NCBI GenBank assembly: GCA_946807835.1
Contig: OX327686.1
Location: forward strand, 13,392,001 to 13,456,000
Direction: 5' to 3'
Origin: Ailanthus altissimus
Lineage: Eukaryota; Streptophyta; Magnoliopsida; Sapindales; Simaroubaceae
Length of the DNA stretch: 64,000 nt
Shown: positions 48,122-59,142 of the stretch, one piece after another
How positions within the stretch are numbered: position 1 is the first letter of the stretch
Layout of the letters: each line of letters begins with the position of its first letter
Made by a program: the position numbers and the translations under genes
The notes under the pieces: generated by a model
What the model was told of the DNA's origin: nothing
Databases searched by the model: none
Seen by the model: the letters and a program-made list of their open reading frames with translations, nothing else

Positions 48122-48388
48122 TCATCCAAAATCGTTGGGGTAAAAAAGAAGGTCCTCAAAATCAATGTCTGGCGATGGTGGAGGTAAGGGGATCACCGGA
48201 AGTTGTGGTAGGGTCGAAGGATCGAGTCCAAAGGATATGGCAGTAGCTTGGGTCCATTGGATTAAATACCTCCAAATAGCATTAGCCATACGCTCGTGAG
48301 AAATCATGCGAGCCTCAAGTTGATCTAAGTGCTCATGGATAGGTAAAGGGCGAACGGCTGCAGCAAGATAACAGGGAGAGCTTAGCAA
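48122..48388 (-). CDS. C-terminal fragment of a Gypsy-associated 3' ORF
   Basis: An 88-codon minus-strand frame. The reliable part is 'HEHLDQLEARMISHERMANA' onward, with a proline-rich end 'LPQLPVIPLPPPSP' and an acidic tail. It lies where Athila/Tat-type elements carry a non-pol 3' ORF, ending about 1.5 kb before the LTR. The N-terminus is missing: upstream (rightward) sequence from about 48360 belongs to the Copia LTR, so the first ten or so residues of the frame, including its ATG, are LTR read-through. The family match is by position and character only. Confidence 0.4.
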   Translation of the reverse strand: MLSSPCYLAAAVRPLPIHEHLDQLEARMISHERMANAIWRYLIQWTQATAISFGLDPSTLPQLPVIPLPPPSPDIDFEDLLFYPNDFG

Positions 48389-48649
48389 TTCATTTCCTAA
48401 TTCAATTTTGATAGAGTTTTTGAGTGATTTGAGAGAATTGAGTGTATTGGAATTTTGGGTTATAAGGCTAAAACACTACAATACTTGTATTCTCCATTTT
48501 TAATAGTAAACGTTTCTTCTGTCTTCGCCCGTAGACGTGGGCTAAGAGCCGAACCACGTAAACTCTTGTGTTTGGTCTAATTTTTATTTTTATTATTTTT
48601 TCAATTTCACTTTAGCTGCGACCTTGCATCACCCCTAAATTTTCTAACA
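48362..48649 (+). mobile_element. 5' LTR of Tnt1-like Copia element, truncated at its 5' end
   Basis: It aligns with 55607-55831 from 'cagca' onward ('gcttagcaattcattt', 'tttttgagtgattt', 'tttcttctgtctt') and ends TTCTAACA. About 75 bases at the start of the 3' LTR have no counterpart here, so the LTR has lost its 5' end at the junction with Gypsy DNA. It has about 60 bases near the 3' end (48570-48630) that the 3' LTR lacks. Confidence 0.85.
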
Positions 48650-48651
48650 AG

Positions 48652-48663
48652 TGGTATCAGAGC
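48652..48663 (+). other. Copia primer-binding site (initiator Met tRNA)
   Basis: TGGTATCAGAGC, two bases after the 5' LTR end. It is the exact canonical site of plant Copia elements such as Tnt1. Confidence 0.95.
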
Positions 48664-48817
48664 TTCTGGTTAAAGGAGGTCACTATTCATGTATACAATT
48701 ACTATTCACCTATACATTTATTGTTCATATATACTGGTATTGTTTATACATATAATTACTATTCACGTGAAACTGTAAAAGCTGATCCTAGTGGAAAGCA
48801 GTCCGTGGGGAAACGCA

Positions 48818-49900
48818 ATGGCGACAAAATACGAAATTGAGAAGTTCAATGGAGATAATTTTACATTGTGAAAAATAAAAATAAATGCGATTTTAAGAAA
48901 AAGTAAGTGCTTAGAAGCAATTGATGAAAGGCCCGCTAGTATCACTAATGATATCAAATGGAATGAGATTGACAGTAATGCAGTTGCTGATCTGCATTTA
49001 ACACTTGCTGATAATGTGCTATCTAGTGTGGCGAAAAAAAAGACAATAAAAGAGATCTGGGATACTCTCATAAAATTGTATGAGATCAAATCTTTACACA
49101 ACAAGATCTTCTTAAAAAAGAGATTGTATACTCTTCGAATAGTAGAATCCACTTCAGTGACAGAGCACATCAACACATTAAATATTATATTTTCCCAACT
49201 CACTTTCTTGGGGCATAAAATAGAGGCAGGTGAACTTGCGAAGATTCTGCTTCAAAGCCTACCAGATTCATATAATCAACTCATCATTAACTTGACGAAT
49301 AATATCCTAACAGACTTCTTAGTCTTTGATGATGTTACAGCTGCTGTACTGGGAGAAGAACAAAAATAGAAAAATAAAGAAGACAAATAGGAATGTTTGC
49401 AGCAAGCAGAAGCTTTGATAATGATGAGAGGTAGATCAACAGAACGTGGCCCCAGTGGGAGTCAAAATTATGGTAGACCAAAATCCAGAAGTAAGAAGAA
49501 CGTCAAGTGCTATTATTGTGGCAAGAAAGGCCATTTGAAGAAGGATTGCTGGGGATTGAAGAAAAGTGCAGAGGACAAACCTCAAGGGAATATTGCAAGC
49601 ACCTTAGATGATGGTGAAATTTTATATAGCAAGGCAGTAACAATTGTTGAAAGCAAAAAACAGTTCTCTGATGTATGGCTCATGGATTCCAGAGCTATAT
49701 GGCACATGACCTCTAAGAGAGAATGGTTCCATCAATATAAACCTACCTCTAGAGGATCTGTATATATGAGGAACAATCATGCTTTGAAAATCGTTGGAAT
49801 AGGATCTATCAAGATGAAGATGTACGATGGTACTGTTTGTATTATCCAAGATGTGCGACATGTGAAAGGCCTCAAGAAGAATCTTTTGTCATTGGGACAA
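48818..49900 (+). pseudogene. Copia gag with zinc knuckle, plus protease start
   Basis: The frame opens at ATG 48818 ('MATKYEIEKFNGDNF') and hits a stop where a Trp is expected (48869). It continues through 'LLQSLPDSYNQLI', typical of the Copia gag, to stops near 49367. A +frame change leads to 'CYYCGKKGHLKKDC' at about 49508, a CX2CX4HX4C zinc knuckle for RNA packaging. The protease block at 49676 reads 'WLMDSRAIWHMTS', where the family has D-S-G, so the active-site glycine is lost. Gag would form the particle and the protease would mature it. This copy is non-functional. Confidence 0.9.
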
Positions 49901-51117
49901 TGAAAATTCTAAAAAGCGCGCTTGTAGTAATGAAGGTAGAAAAGGTTGTTGCAGATTTGTACATGCTTAATGAAAAAACATTGCAGGAAGGAGATGCATT
50001 TATTGCATCAACTAGTTCAGCAAAAGAGTCAATGATAATGTGGCATCGCAAACTGGGCCATATGTCAAAACGAGGTTTGAAGATTCTCTCTGATCAAAAT
50101 TTACTTCTTGGGCTCAAATCGGTTTATTTATCTTTTTGTGAGCACTGTGTCACAAGTAAGCAGTACAGATTAAAGTTTAGCACATCCAATTCTAGAAGTA
50201 AAGAAATTCTAGAATTGATCCACTCTGATGTTTGGCAAGCATTGGTGATGTCCTTAGAGGGAGCGAGATATTTTGTATCATTCATAGATGATTACTCTAG
50301 AAGATGTTGGGTGTATCTAATCAAGAAGAAGTCATATGGGCACTGTGTGCTCACCTTTCTGTGAGCACTATGTCACAAGTAAGCAGCACATATTAAAGTT
50401 TAGCATATCCAATTCGAGAAGTAAAGAAATTCTAGAATTAATCCACTCTGATGTTTGGCAAGCACCGGTGATGTCCTTAGGGGGAGAGAGATATTTTGTA
50501 TCATTCATAGATAATTACTCTATGAGATGTTGGGTGTATCCAATCAAGAAGAAGTCATATGTGTTTGAAGCTTTCAGAATATTCAAAGCGCGTGTAGAAC
50601 TTAAATCAGAAAAGAAGATCAGTGTTTAAGGACAGATAATAGAGGAGAATATACTGAAAAGGATTTTATTGCATTCTGTCAACAAGAAGGTATCAAGCGG
50701 CAATTCAACACAGCTTACACGCCTCAGCAGAATGGAGTAGCAGAGCTGATAAACAGAACCTTGTTGGAGAGAATAAGAGCTATGTTGAGAACTGCAAGTT
50801 TAGCCAAGGCATTTTGGGCAGAAGTAGTCAAAACTGCCTATTATGTAGTAAATCGGTCACCATCAATAGCAATCAAGTTGAAGACACCGATGGAGATGTG
50901 GACTGAAAAACCAATTGATTATTCTTTCCTTTATACATTTGAAAGTCCTGTGTACGCGATGTACAATCTCCAAAAAATAACAAAGTTAGATCCAAAATCC
51001 AGAAAATGCCTTTTTTTAGGATATGCTGATGGAGTCAAGGGGTATCGCCTGTGGAATCCCACTACCCACAAGGTTGTCATCAGCAGAGAAATGATATTTG
51101 TAGAAGATAAAATGTAA
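49837..51117 (+). pseudogene. Copia integrase, broken by a 223-bp tandem duplication
   Basis: The GAG-pre-integrase zinc finger is at 50041-50165 ('WHRKLGHMSKRGL' with 'CEHCVTSKQ'), and the catalytic core starts 'LIHSDVWQALVMSLEGARYF'. The stretch 50130-50352 is repeated at 50353-50575 with scattered differences. Because 223 is not a multiple of three, the frame shifts. The core resumes at 50620-51117 with 'AELINRTLLERIRAMLRT' (normal 'AERMNRTL') and 'KLDPKSRKCLFLGYADGVKG'. Integrase would insert element cDNA into the chromosome. The duplication and stops inactivate it. Confidence 0.9.
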
Positions 51118-51413
51118 AGGAATGATTAAGATGATAACACAGTGAAGGAAAATCCAGAGACTACAATAGTACAAATAAAAAATAATCAAGTACAAGAAAA
51201 TTCAAATTCTTCTGAAGCAGCACCAGAGCATGAAGAACAAGAACCAGTAGAGTCGAGGCTACAAATAATCGTTGATCAACTCGTGAGAGATGACCACCAT
51301 CATGGCACTCGGAGTATGCCATAGAGGCTCATGTTGCATACTGCCTTTTAACAGAGGATGGAGAGCCAACAACTTTTCAGAAGGCTTCTAAAAGTCAAGA
51401 TGTTTTTCTATGG

Positions 51414-52745
51414 ATGACAGTAATGCAAGAAGAAATTGAAGCCTTGCATAAGAACAAAACATGGGAGCTGGTTGCACTACCATGTGGAAGAAAAGCCATT
51501 GGTAACAAATGGGTCTACAAGATCAAACGAGATGGCAATGACCAAGTGGAGCGGTATTGTGCTAGATTGGTGGTGAAAGGTTATGCTCAGAAAGAAGGTA
51601 TTGACTTTAATGAGATATTTTCCCCTGTGGTTCGACTCACGACAGTCAGAATAGTCTTGAAAATGTGTGCTACATTTGACTTACATTTAGAATAGTTAGA
51701 TGTGAAGACAACTTTTCTTCATGGAGAACTTGAAGAAGAAATTATATGCTCCAACTAGAAGGTTTTAAAGAAGAAGAAAAAGAGAACTTGGTTTGCAGGT
51801 TGAACAAATCTTTGTACGGTCTCAAACAGGCGCCGAGGTGTTGGTACAAGAGATTTGATTCCTATATCATCAGCCTTGAATACAACAGACTTAATTCAGA
51901 CTATTGTACATACTATAAAAGGTTTAAAGATGATAATGATTTTATTATTTTGTTATTGTACGTGGATGACATGTTAGTGGCAGGCCCCAACAAAGATCGA
52001 GTCTAAGAATTGAAGGCACAGTTGGCTAGAGAATTTGATATGAAGGACTTAGGACCAGCAAACAAGATTCTAGGGATGCAAATTCACCGAGACAGAAATA
52101 ACATGAAGATTTTTCTTTCTCAGAAGAACTACTTAAAGAAAATCTTGTGGCGCTTCAACATGCAAGATTGTAAGTCAATTAGTACCCCACTCCTTGTTAA
52201 TTTCAAGTTATCCTCTAAGATTTGTCTTAGCAAAGAAGCAGAGAGAAAGAATTGATAATGATTCAGACTATTGTATATACTATAAAAGGTTTAAAGATGA
52301 TAATGATTTCATTATTTTGTTATTGTACGTAGATGACATGTTAGTGGCAGGCCCCAACAAAGATCGAGTCTAAGAATTGAAGGCACAATTGGCTAGAGAA
52401 TTTGATATGAAGGACTTGGGACCAGCAAACAAGATTCTAGGGATGCAAATTCACCAAGACAGAAATAACATGAAGATTTTTTTTTCTCAGAAGAACTACT
52501 TAAAGAAAATCTTGTGGCGCTTCAACATGCAAGATTGTAAGCCAATTAGTAACCCACTCCTTGTTAATTTCAAGTCATCCTCTAAGATGTCTCGAGTACT
52601 GTATGCATCAATAGTGAGAAATTTAATGTTCACTATAATTTGTACTAGACCAGATCTTGCACAAGCAGTGGGAGCAATTAGTAAATATATGACGAATCTT
52701 GGTAGAGAGTATTGGGGTTGTGTCTGGAGGATCCTTAGATACATT
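51414..52745 (+). pseudogene. Copia reverse transcriptase, broken by a 367-bp tandem duplication
   Basis: The domain starts 'EEIEALHKNKTWELVALPCG' and shows 'GNKWVYKIKRDG', 'RLVVKGYAQKEGIDF' and 'YGLKQAPRCWY'. The catalytic block 'LLYVDDMLVAG' appears twice, because 51894-52260 is repeated from 52261 to about 52588. The 367-bp length shifts the frame. In-frame stops also follow 'DLHLE' (51695), where a Trp-Asp-like block is expected, and the YVDD block. The domain runs into 'GAISKYMTNLGREYW' and 'ILRYIKG', where a solo LTR interrupts it at 52751. Confidence 0.92.
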
Positions 52746-52750
52746 AAGGG
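52746..52750. repeat. Target-site duplication, left copy (AAGGG)
   Basis: AAGGG precedes the solo LTR and AAAGG follows it (54945-54949). That is a 5-base duplication with one mismatch, as expected for an old Copia insertion. Confidence 0.75.
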
Positions 52751-54944
52751 TGTTAGAGCTGGTGCTCACGTGCCATTCCAATATTGTATGAATATTAATT
52801 ATTAATATTTATACAATAAACATTTCGAATAAAGATTGTTAATATCATATTAATATGGTAGAATGTTTGTAATATTATAGACATTGTTTGATCTGAAAGA
52901 GTTCAGATCTAATCTAAAGGAGTTTAGATCAGAACTAATAGTTATCAGAGCTGAGAGTTATAAATGCTAAGACTTAGCACTGTTAATAGTTATCAGTTTA
53001 TAAGAGTCAGCGAGGTCTAAATAGTTAGAACCTTATCTATAATGGGACAAAGACCTGAGAGTATACTTGTAATGATATAGTTGCAAAGAGTTACAATAGG
53101 AGTTAAGAAATATCATTATGTAAGTATGTCTCAAATATAATGTTCTTAATCTATGATCACCAATGAGGGTCTATCGGTGAATTCACAATATATAGATTAG
53201 TGTATGTCTATATTTGACTAGTTCAGATGGTTGTTCTTAGCTGACCATGAGCTTAGAGCTTGTATAGGCATGCGGTATCCAGTCAGGACTGGATACTGAA
53301 CAGACTCATGAAGACCCCAATAGATATCCTATGAAACCGTCAATGGAAGGTCCTCTCGAGTTGAGTAGTATTCGTGGTCCTTTGACCTGAGCGCCACAGT
53401 GGTCTTGTAAGTGATCCATCATGCTTTGGTTCCACATATGTCAGAGACCTTTTATGGTCTGACCGCTATGTGTCGCTGGGTATGGTCCGATGCTCATAGA
53501 GTCCGGTGTGCGTAGATAAGGGATCCATCAGCTTACGTAGGTAAGTTGTATATCCGATGCTCCGAGATTGTATTTCATAAAGTCTTGTGGCCACAAGCAT
53601 AAACCCGGGAAAAGAGTTTCCCACAGGGTAAATAATATAGCAAAAGTGTTTGCGTATATTGTTTATCGAGATACGAATCTGGAGATAAGGATATTGGATG
53701 AGCAAATAGGGATTTGACGGTGCTGATCTATATCCCCGCACATCCAGGGAATAAGTGATGGAAGGATTATATGTATACGTTATGACCTCAACTTGTATAG
53801 TCTGACACGCTGATTTATAATATTCGTAACGTATGCATGGGGCATCGATTACGGATTAATGGAATAGTTTCATTTGACAAATCAGGTGTGGACCTAGAGA
53901 GTCCCAATATGAAATGTACTCTTTGAGCACTTGGGCAGTGTACCGTATTGAATTGTTCAATACAGTATAATTCAGTAATTACTAAGGTTATGTTAACTAA
54001 AGTATATGGTTAAATAGTGGGACCCACTTTAGGTTAACTTAATAACCTAGTAAGGATATAAAAGTAATTTCACTTTATGATTATTTAATTGTTAAATAAT
54101 TAAAATAAATATTTATTTTATTTAATTGTTAAATAAATGATTTAACTTAACTAAGGTTAAAAGTTAACCAAAGGGTTAAGTTAAGTTAACCTTACTTAAA
54201 GGTTAAGTAAAGGTTAACCTAACCATGGTTAAGTTAGTTAACTATAGTTAAATTAATTAAATATTTATTAACTTAAAGGTTAAGTTAAAATAATCTAACT
54301 ATGGTTAAATGTTAACTAAAGTTAGGTTAAGCCAAATGAATGCAAATGAAATTCAAATAAGTTTGGAATTTATGCATTAGTATATAAAGTGAAATGAAAT
54401 TGAAAATCATTAGGTTTTGAAATTGATTTTAGATTTTAAGTTTTTCATTTTGGGAGCCATTTCAATTTGAGAAATTGAAATTGTTTGTTTTGTATTTTAA
54501 GTGTTAGAACAACAAAACAAATTAGATAAATGGTTACTAAATGTAATAACTAAAATGGATATTGGTTTTATTTATTCAAGAGTTGAATAAAAGGAAAAAC
54601 AAATTTAATTAAGTTAAATAGTTTAACTTTAAATCATGTTTAAGAGTTAAACACATATGTTGAATTAAGATGCTGCCAAACTAGACAATCAAACCCACCC
54701 TTGTTGATTGCTAGGATTGATCAAAGATTCATTTCATGGTGGACTTCAAAGAAAATTAATCCAAAGACTTCATTGGTGATATTTTCTCAATCTCGAATTT
54801 TCATTTAATCAAATATGTATTTTCTGTGTTCATTGTATATAATCTTCCGCTGTGCACATGTATGTATGAGATATGTATATTGTATGTATGATGAACACAA
54901 CCCACATGCAAGCACCCTAGTTAATTCGTACAACACTCCCAACA
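52751..54944 (+). mobile_element. Solo LTR of long-LTR Copia family X (2,194 bp)
   Basis: It begins TGTTAGAGCTGG and ends CCAACA, and it is similar along its whole length to the 5' LTR at 36874-39058. There is no primer-binding site, polypurine tract or internal region on either side. The host Copia reading frame is interrupted exactly at 'ILRYIKG' and resumes after it. A solo LTR forms when the two LTRs of an inserted element recombine. It carries the same GGTTAA/TTAACC-rich block (54120-54330). Small open frames (53466-53741, 54815-54997) inside it are chance. Confidence 0.95.
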
Positions 54945-55455
54945 AAAGGTACCTCAGATATTGCTTTATGTTACGAATGATTAGATTTTATTGTTAAAGG
55001 CTATGTGGATTCATATTTTGCAGGAGACTTTGATATAAAAAATTTCACTATTGACTATTTGTTTAAACTTGCATGAGGAGCTGTAAGCTGGGTTTTGAAA
55101 TTGCAAATTATGACATTATCTACTACAGAAGCAAAATACATAGCAGCTACACAAGCTTATAAAGAAGCAATTTGGATACAAAGATTACTGGAGGAGCTCA
55201 GGCACAAGCAAGAGAAAGTTCAATTGTTTTGTGACAGTTAGAGTGCCTTGCACATTGTGAGAAATCCAGTTTTTCATTTAAGAACGAAGCACACAGGTGT
55301 TTAATATCACTTTGTTCGAGAAGTGGTAGAAGATAGAAGTGTGGATATGAAAAAAATTCATACAGATGATAACCTAGCAGATGTGTTGACCAAGCCCACC
55401 AATACCAATAAGTTTGTATGGTGTAGATCCTTGCATGGCCTAGCAGATACGTAGG
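54945..55455 (+). pseudogene. Copia RNase H remnant, right of the solo LTR
   Basis: It resumes the host Copia pol with 'GTSDIALCY', followed after frameshifts and stops by blocks reading 'AKYIAATQAYKEAIWIQRLL', 'KQEKVQLFCDS' and 'DNLADVLTKPTNTNKFVWC'. The Asp of 'CDS' is a catalytic RNase H residue. The domain would degrade the RNA strand during reverse transcription. The frame ends at about 55453, some 65 bases before the polypurine tract. Confidence 0.88.
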
Positions 55456-55520
55456 CAACATGACTTTAGCGATGAAGAGAGAATGGTGTGGAGACTTGAT
55501 TGATTCTCAATCAAATCTTT

Positions 55521-55530
55521 AAGTGGGAGA
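55521..55530 (+). other. Copia polypurine tract
   Basis: AAGTGGGAGA, three bases before the 3' LTR start TGTTAG. It is the standard plus-strand primer site. Confidence 0.9.
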
Positions 55531-55532
55531 AT

Positions 55533-55831
55533 TGTTAGTAGCTGGCACCGTGTGCCAGCTACATAATTGCTGGCACACGGTGCCATCAATTACACAATGA
55601 TGGACAGCACATGCTAAAAGGGAAAGCTTAGCAATTCATTTCTTAATTCAATTTTGAGAAAGTTTTTGAGTGATTTAAGATAATTGAGTATATTGAAATT
55701 TTGGGTTGTAAGACTAAAATAATACAATACTTATATTTTTTATTTTTAATAATAAAAATTTCTTCTGTCTTAACCCGTAAATATATGTTAAGAGTCAAAT
55801 TACGTAAACATTATTCTTCAATTTTTTAACA
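55533..55831 (+). mobile_element. 3' LTR of the Tnt1-like Copia element
   Basis: It begins TGTTAGTAGCTGGCACC and ends TTTTAACA, 299 bases long. A near-palindromic start repeats 'gctggcac' and 'gtgccagc' (55541-55585). It lacks about 60 bases near the end that the 5' LTR keeps. The two LTRs differ at many positions, so the element is old. Confidence 0.88.
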
Positions 55832-57010
55832 GTAAAAATGCAATTGCCAAACCAGTTAGAACTATTTACTTAAGCTTTCCTCCTCTTGTTGTCAAGCAAT
55901 TTAGTAAGTTGAAAGGAACCAGATTTTCACGGACATTGGAATTATTTGAATAGGATAAGCGTGTGATGGCTAAAACTGTGGAAATAATAGCACAATATAT
56001 AGGCGGAGATTAAATACTGTACCACTACCACAGTGCTCTATGACTCGAATACCGTTAATTTTCTACATTTCCAAGTTCCAATCACATACCCGGAACCTAA
56101 TCAATCAGTTCATTCTTAACTGGGATGATGTCAAACCAAAAAAATGAGGATAAATTTTTTTTAAATATATTTTGGGTAGATATAATATAACACGGAAAGT
56201 GATGATTTTGTGGGGGGTGATATCAGATGTGAATGGAAGTGTGGATTTCAAGATGGAATATCATAGCAAAAAAACATAATGATATCCCTCAACGAGTGTG
56301 CATTCTGAAGGGAGTGCCGAGTGAAGGCTTTCTTTTAAAAAGACAAAAAAAAAAAAAGTACTTACTTTTAGAAGAGGGTGTCACGAGTGAGAACGTTCCT
56401 TTGTGTTTCCCTCTTTGTAGTCTTGTGAGTTGCACATGGGCCCTGGCATATCATTTCTCTCACCCAACAAAAACATTGGTTGTTGAAAGCTGTCTGCATT
56501 CAACACTCTCTTAGTTACCATGTACTTCGCAATTTGCAACCTAATAATAATCTAATTAAATTTGATTCTCCTGTTTTATTTTTATTTTTTTCTAAACCTT
56601 CTTTTGGGGCTATGAACTACATTATGAGAGACTTGTTATTCGACAATCGACATGCGACATGTTATGATAAAAGTAGTGAGAACTCAATAGAACTTCAGAT
56701 TTAGAGGGAAAAGAAGCACAGAATATGAAATGATAAAGTCAAAGTCCCATGTGCTAGTAATCGCTCTACAGTCTACACCGCCTACATGCCCAAATTGACA
56801 ACTAGAATTATATAAGAAGTGAGTTATTATTGCTTTTCAACTTTTTGAGCGAAAATTTGATGGTCATATTGCGGTTCTTTTCACGCCATGCGAAGCTTAT
56901 TAACATCACGATTTCTGAATCTAAGAACTGCCGTTCTCGTGAAGTTATTAAGAGACTTTTCAAATAACCACGTTGAACTACGCTGATCATTTAGATTTGA
57001 AAGTAACATG
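55832..57010. other. Intergenic DNA with small unsupported reading frames
   Basis: Plus-strand frames at 56233-56514 and 56480-56704 and a minus-strand frame at 56808-56990 have no recognised domains. I do not call them genes. The stretch shows no repeat family that I can name. Confidence 0.4.
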
Positions 57011-57020
57011 AAAATTAACC

Positions 57021-57102
57021 GTCGCTTTGGCCGAGTGGTTAAGGCGTGTGCCTGCTAAGTACATGGGGTTTCCCCGCGAGAGTTCGAATCTCTCAGGCGA
57101 CG
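57021..57102 (+). tRNA. trnS-GCU: tRNA-Ser(GCU)
   Basis: An 82-base tRNA that folds fully. The acceptor stem is GTCGCTT/AGGCGAC with one G-T pair and discriminator G. The D-arm contains the A-box 'TGGCCGAGTGG'. The anticodon stem is TGTGC/GTACA around the loop CTGCTAA, giving anticodon GCT at 57054-57056. A long variable arm (GGGG-TTT-CCCC) is typical of serine tRNAs. The T-arm GAGAG/CTCTC carries the B-box 'GTTCGAATC'. It decodes AGC/AGU serine codons. It has no intron and the 3' CCA is not encoded. Its nuclear form and pol III signals argue against an organellar copy. Confidence 0.97.
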
Positions 57103-57109
57103 TTATCGA

Positions 57110-57115
57110 TTTTTT
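57110..57115 (+). terminator. RNA polymerase III terminator
   Basis: A run of six T's eight bases after the tRNA 3' end, with another T run at 57120-57126 as backup. Confidence 0.85.
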
Positions 57116-57379
57116 GATTTTTTTATTCTCCCTTTCTTTCGACGTGTGAGTGTTATGTTGACACATAAACTGTCATGGCTGCTTGATGAATGATAATACA
57201 TTGTAGGTTGTGTTTCTCTATCTCTCCTCTTCTTGTCGAAATTGTCGCTCTTTATAAGCATCTATGAGCTATGTATCAAGATTAAAGGACGATAAAAAGG
57301 GCTTCACTTGCTAAGACTATTGCTAGGTGGCAACTGCAAGGAGTAAAGGAGTTTAAGATCAGTAAGTCCTTGCCCATTA

Positions 57380-59100
57380 ACTCTTTTAAGAGTCCGTTTG
57401 GTAGTGTTTTTTTTAATAATAAAAGTACTTTTTCATGTTGAAAGTACTTTGTGAAGTGTTTAGCAAAAAATTAAAAAGTATTTTTTTATATTTTAATAAA
57501 CCTTATAGGTGCTTTTTAAACAAAGCACCTAAACAGGTGCTTTTTTTTTTAATTAGCACTTTATGTGTTTTCATAGGTAGTATTTGAAAATTTTAATAAA
57601 ATTTTTGTAATTTTTGAAATGTCCTTTTAAAATTTTTGAATTTTCAAAATAAGTCCCATTTGATATTTTAACCTAAAATTCATCTCTTTCTTCTCTTAGC
57701 TCCTTCAACTGTCACCGCCATTCAATCGCTGTTCAGCCGCCGTTCTCCCACCTTGCAATCGACTTTCAATCGCCATTTTTGCCTCTCTTGTGTAAAGTTT
57801 TATTGTTAAACGCAATTAATATCTATTCAGAATTGTATTTTCCCCTTTTACTGATCTGTAACAAACAGTATCATCACCTCCAAAAATCACACAACCGTCG
57901 AGATTAATGTTGGTCAGCCATTTCTCCAATTTTTCTTTTTGTGATTTCGTTCATGCTTAGGTTCGACTCTATATTTATTTTTATTTAATTTTTATCTCTG
58001 AGGATAAAATTTTTGAAAGAATAATCGATTTGCAAAGAATTCTTTTGTAGAAATTATTGGTACAACCAAAGTGGTATATGAGCTTGCAGATTAAACACTA
58101 CCAGATTTATGTAAAAATTGGTAGCTGCATATATTTATATGTTTTACAATATGAATCAGAGTTATATACTGTTCTTTAGTTGTTATGTGTATTATTTTAA
58201 AATATTTCAATTTCGATATTGAATGAGATTTTTAAATTTATGATTTGTTTCAAATGTGTCAAATGGCATGGCATCCTTTCTTTAACATTTTCCGTAATTT
58301 CTTTGATTACCACATGGGTATGCTGATGGAAGTTGATTCACTTGTCTCGCTAGTGAAATTTTAAAAAGTGGTGTTGGTCTCGAGTTGTGGGAAGCTTTTG
58401 TAGATGATTTTTCTAAGATATTTTTGCAATCTCTATGAAAATAAAACCATTGTAGGGCTTTTATAGGAGATTGACAAGGAACGGATTTTAAGAGGCCGAA
58501 CTGCTTTGGGGATTCTTCATTTCAATATGATTGACACATTTACTTTGGACTGAAACTGTCTGTGGTCATAATTTTTGCAATTTGATTGTGTCATAGCTCT
58601 CTAATTCAGATTAGGTTTACCATTGAATGAACTGTATTGCTGATACATCAGGTTAGTTAATCCCAACTCGTAATTTTTCTCATTCTCTCAAGCAATTCTA
58701 TTTTTAATAGTTTTCATTTAAGGACTGTTTATTTTTTCAGTGTCAAGGACCCCCTATCAAATATCTTATTTATTTTGGTGCAAGGAACTTACCATAAATC
58801 CACTTCTTTTTGTCGCAATTTCCCTTTTCATGCTTTCTTCTTCATTTTCTTTGTTAGAGTTGCTTGAGTTTTATTGGTATTGTATATCATCAATATTTTA
58901 GAGGGTAGCTCTTTTTGTTTTGCTGATGTTTGAAACATATTTTTAGTGAATTTAGAATTGGATTTAACTTGATAGCATTTAAAGGAGTTTTATGTTTATT
59001 TATACTCAAATATTTTCATATTAGTACAGATACTCTCACAAAGAATATGTGATATCAGTAGAATTCAAGTTCTCCTTTGTAGGAGGATGAAGCCTAAACT
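57380..59100. other. AT-rich DNA, possibly a MITE-like start with a hairpin
   Basis: The stretch starting 'gtccgtttggtagtg' at about 57391 resembles the outer end of plant MITEs, but no matching right end was found. It contains a perfect 9-bp hairpin at 57507-57530 (AGGTGCTTT, 6-base loop, AAAGCACCT). A GC-richer stretch at 57705-57775 ('gtcaccgccattcaatcgc') looks gene-like but has no extended frame. No gene is called. Confidence 0.3.
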
Positions 59101-59137
59101 AATTTTCTAACCCAGCTAATCTTGGAGCTATATTCAT

Positions 59138-59142
59138 GTAAG
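59138..59142. repeat. Target-site duplication, left copy (GTAAG)
   Basis: GTAAG precedes and ATAAG (61237-61241) follows the solo LTR, a 5-base duplication with one mismatch. Confidence 0.7.

Noticed and set aside
48763..49203. 146-codon minus-strand frame
   Set aside because: It is antisense to the Copia gag and carries no recognisable domain.
49016..52805. Intact autonomous Copia element
   Set aside because: Stops in gag, a changed protease motif, two frame-shifting duplications and an inserted solo LTR rule out activity.
56233..56704. Two overlapping plus-strand frames as host genes
   Set aside because: No domains, no splice structure and a poly-lysine run from an A-tract; they are indistinguishable from chance.
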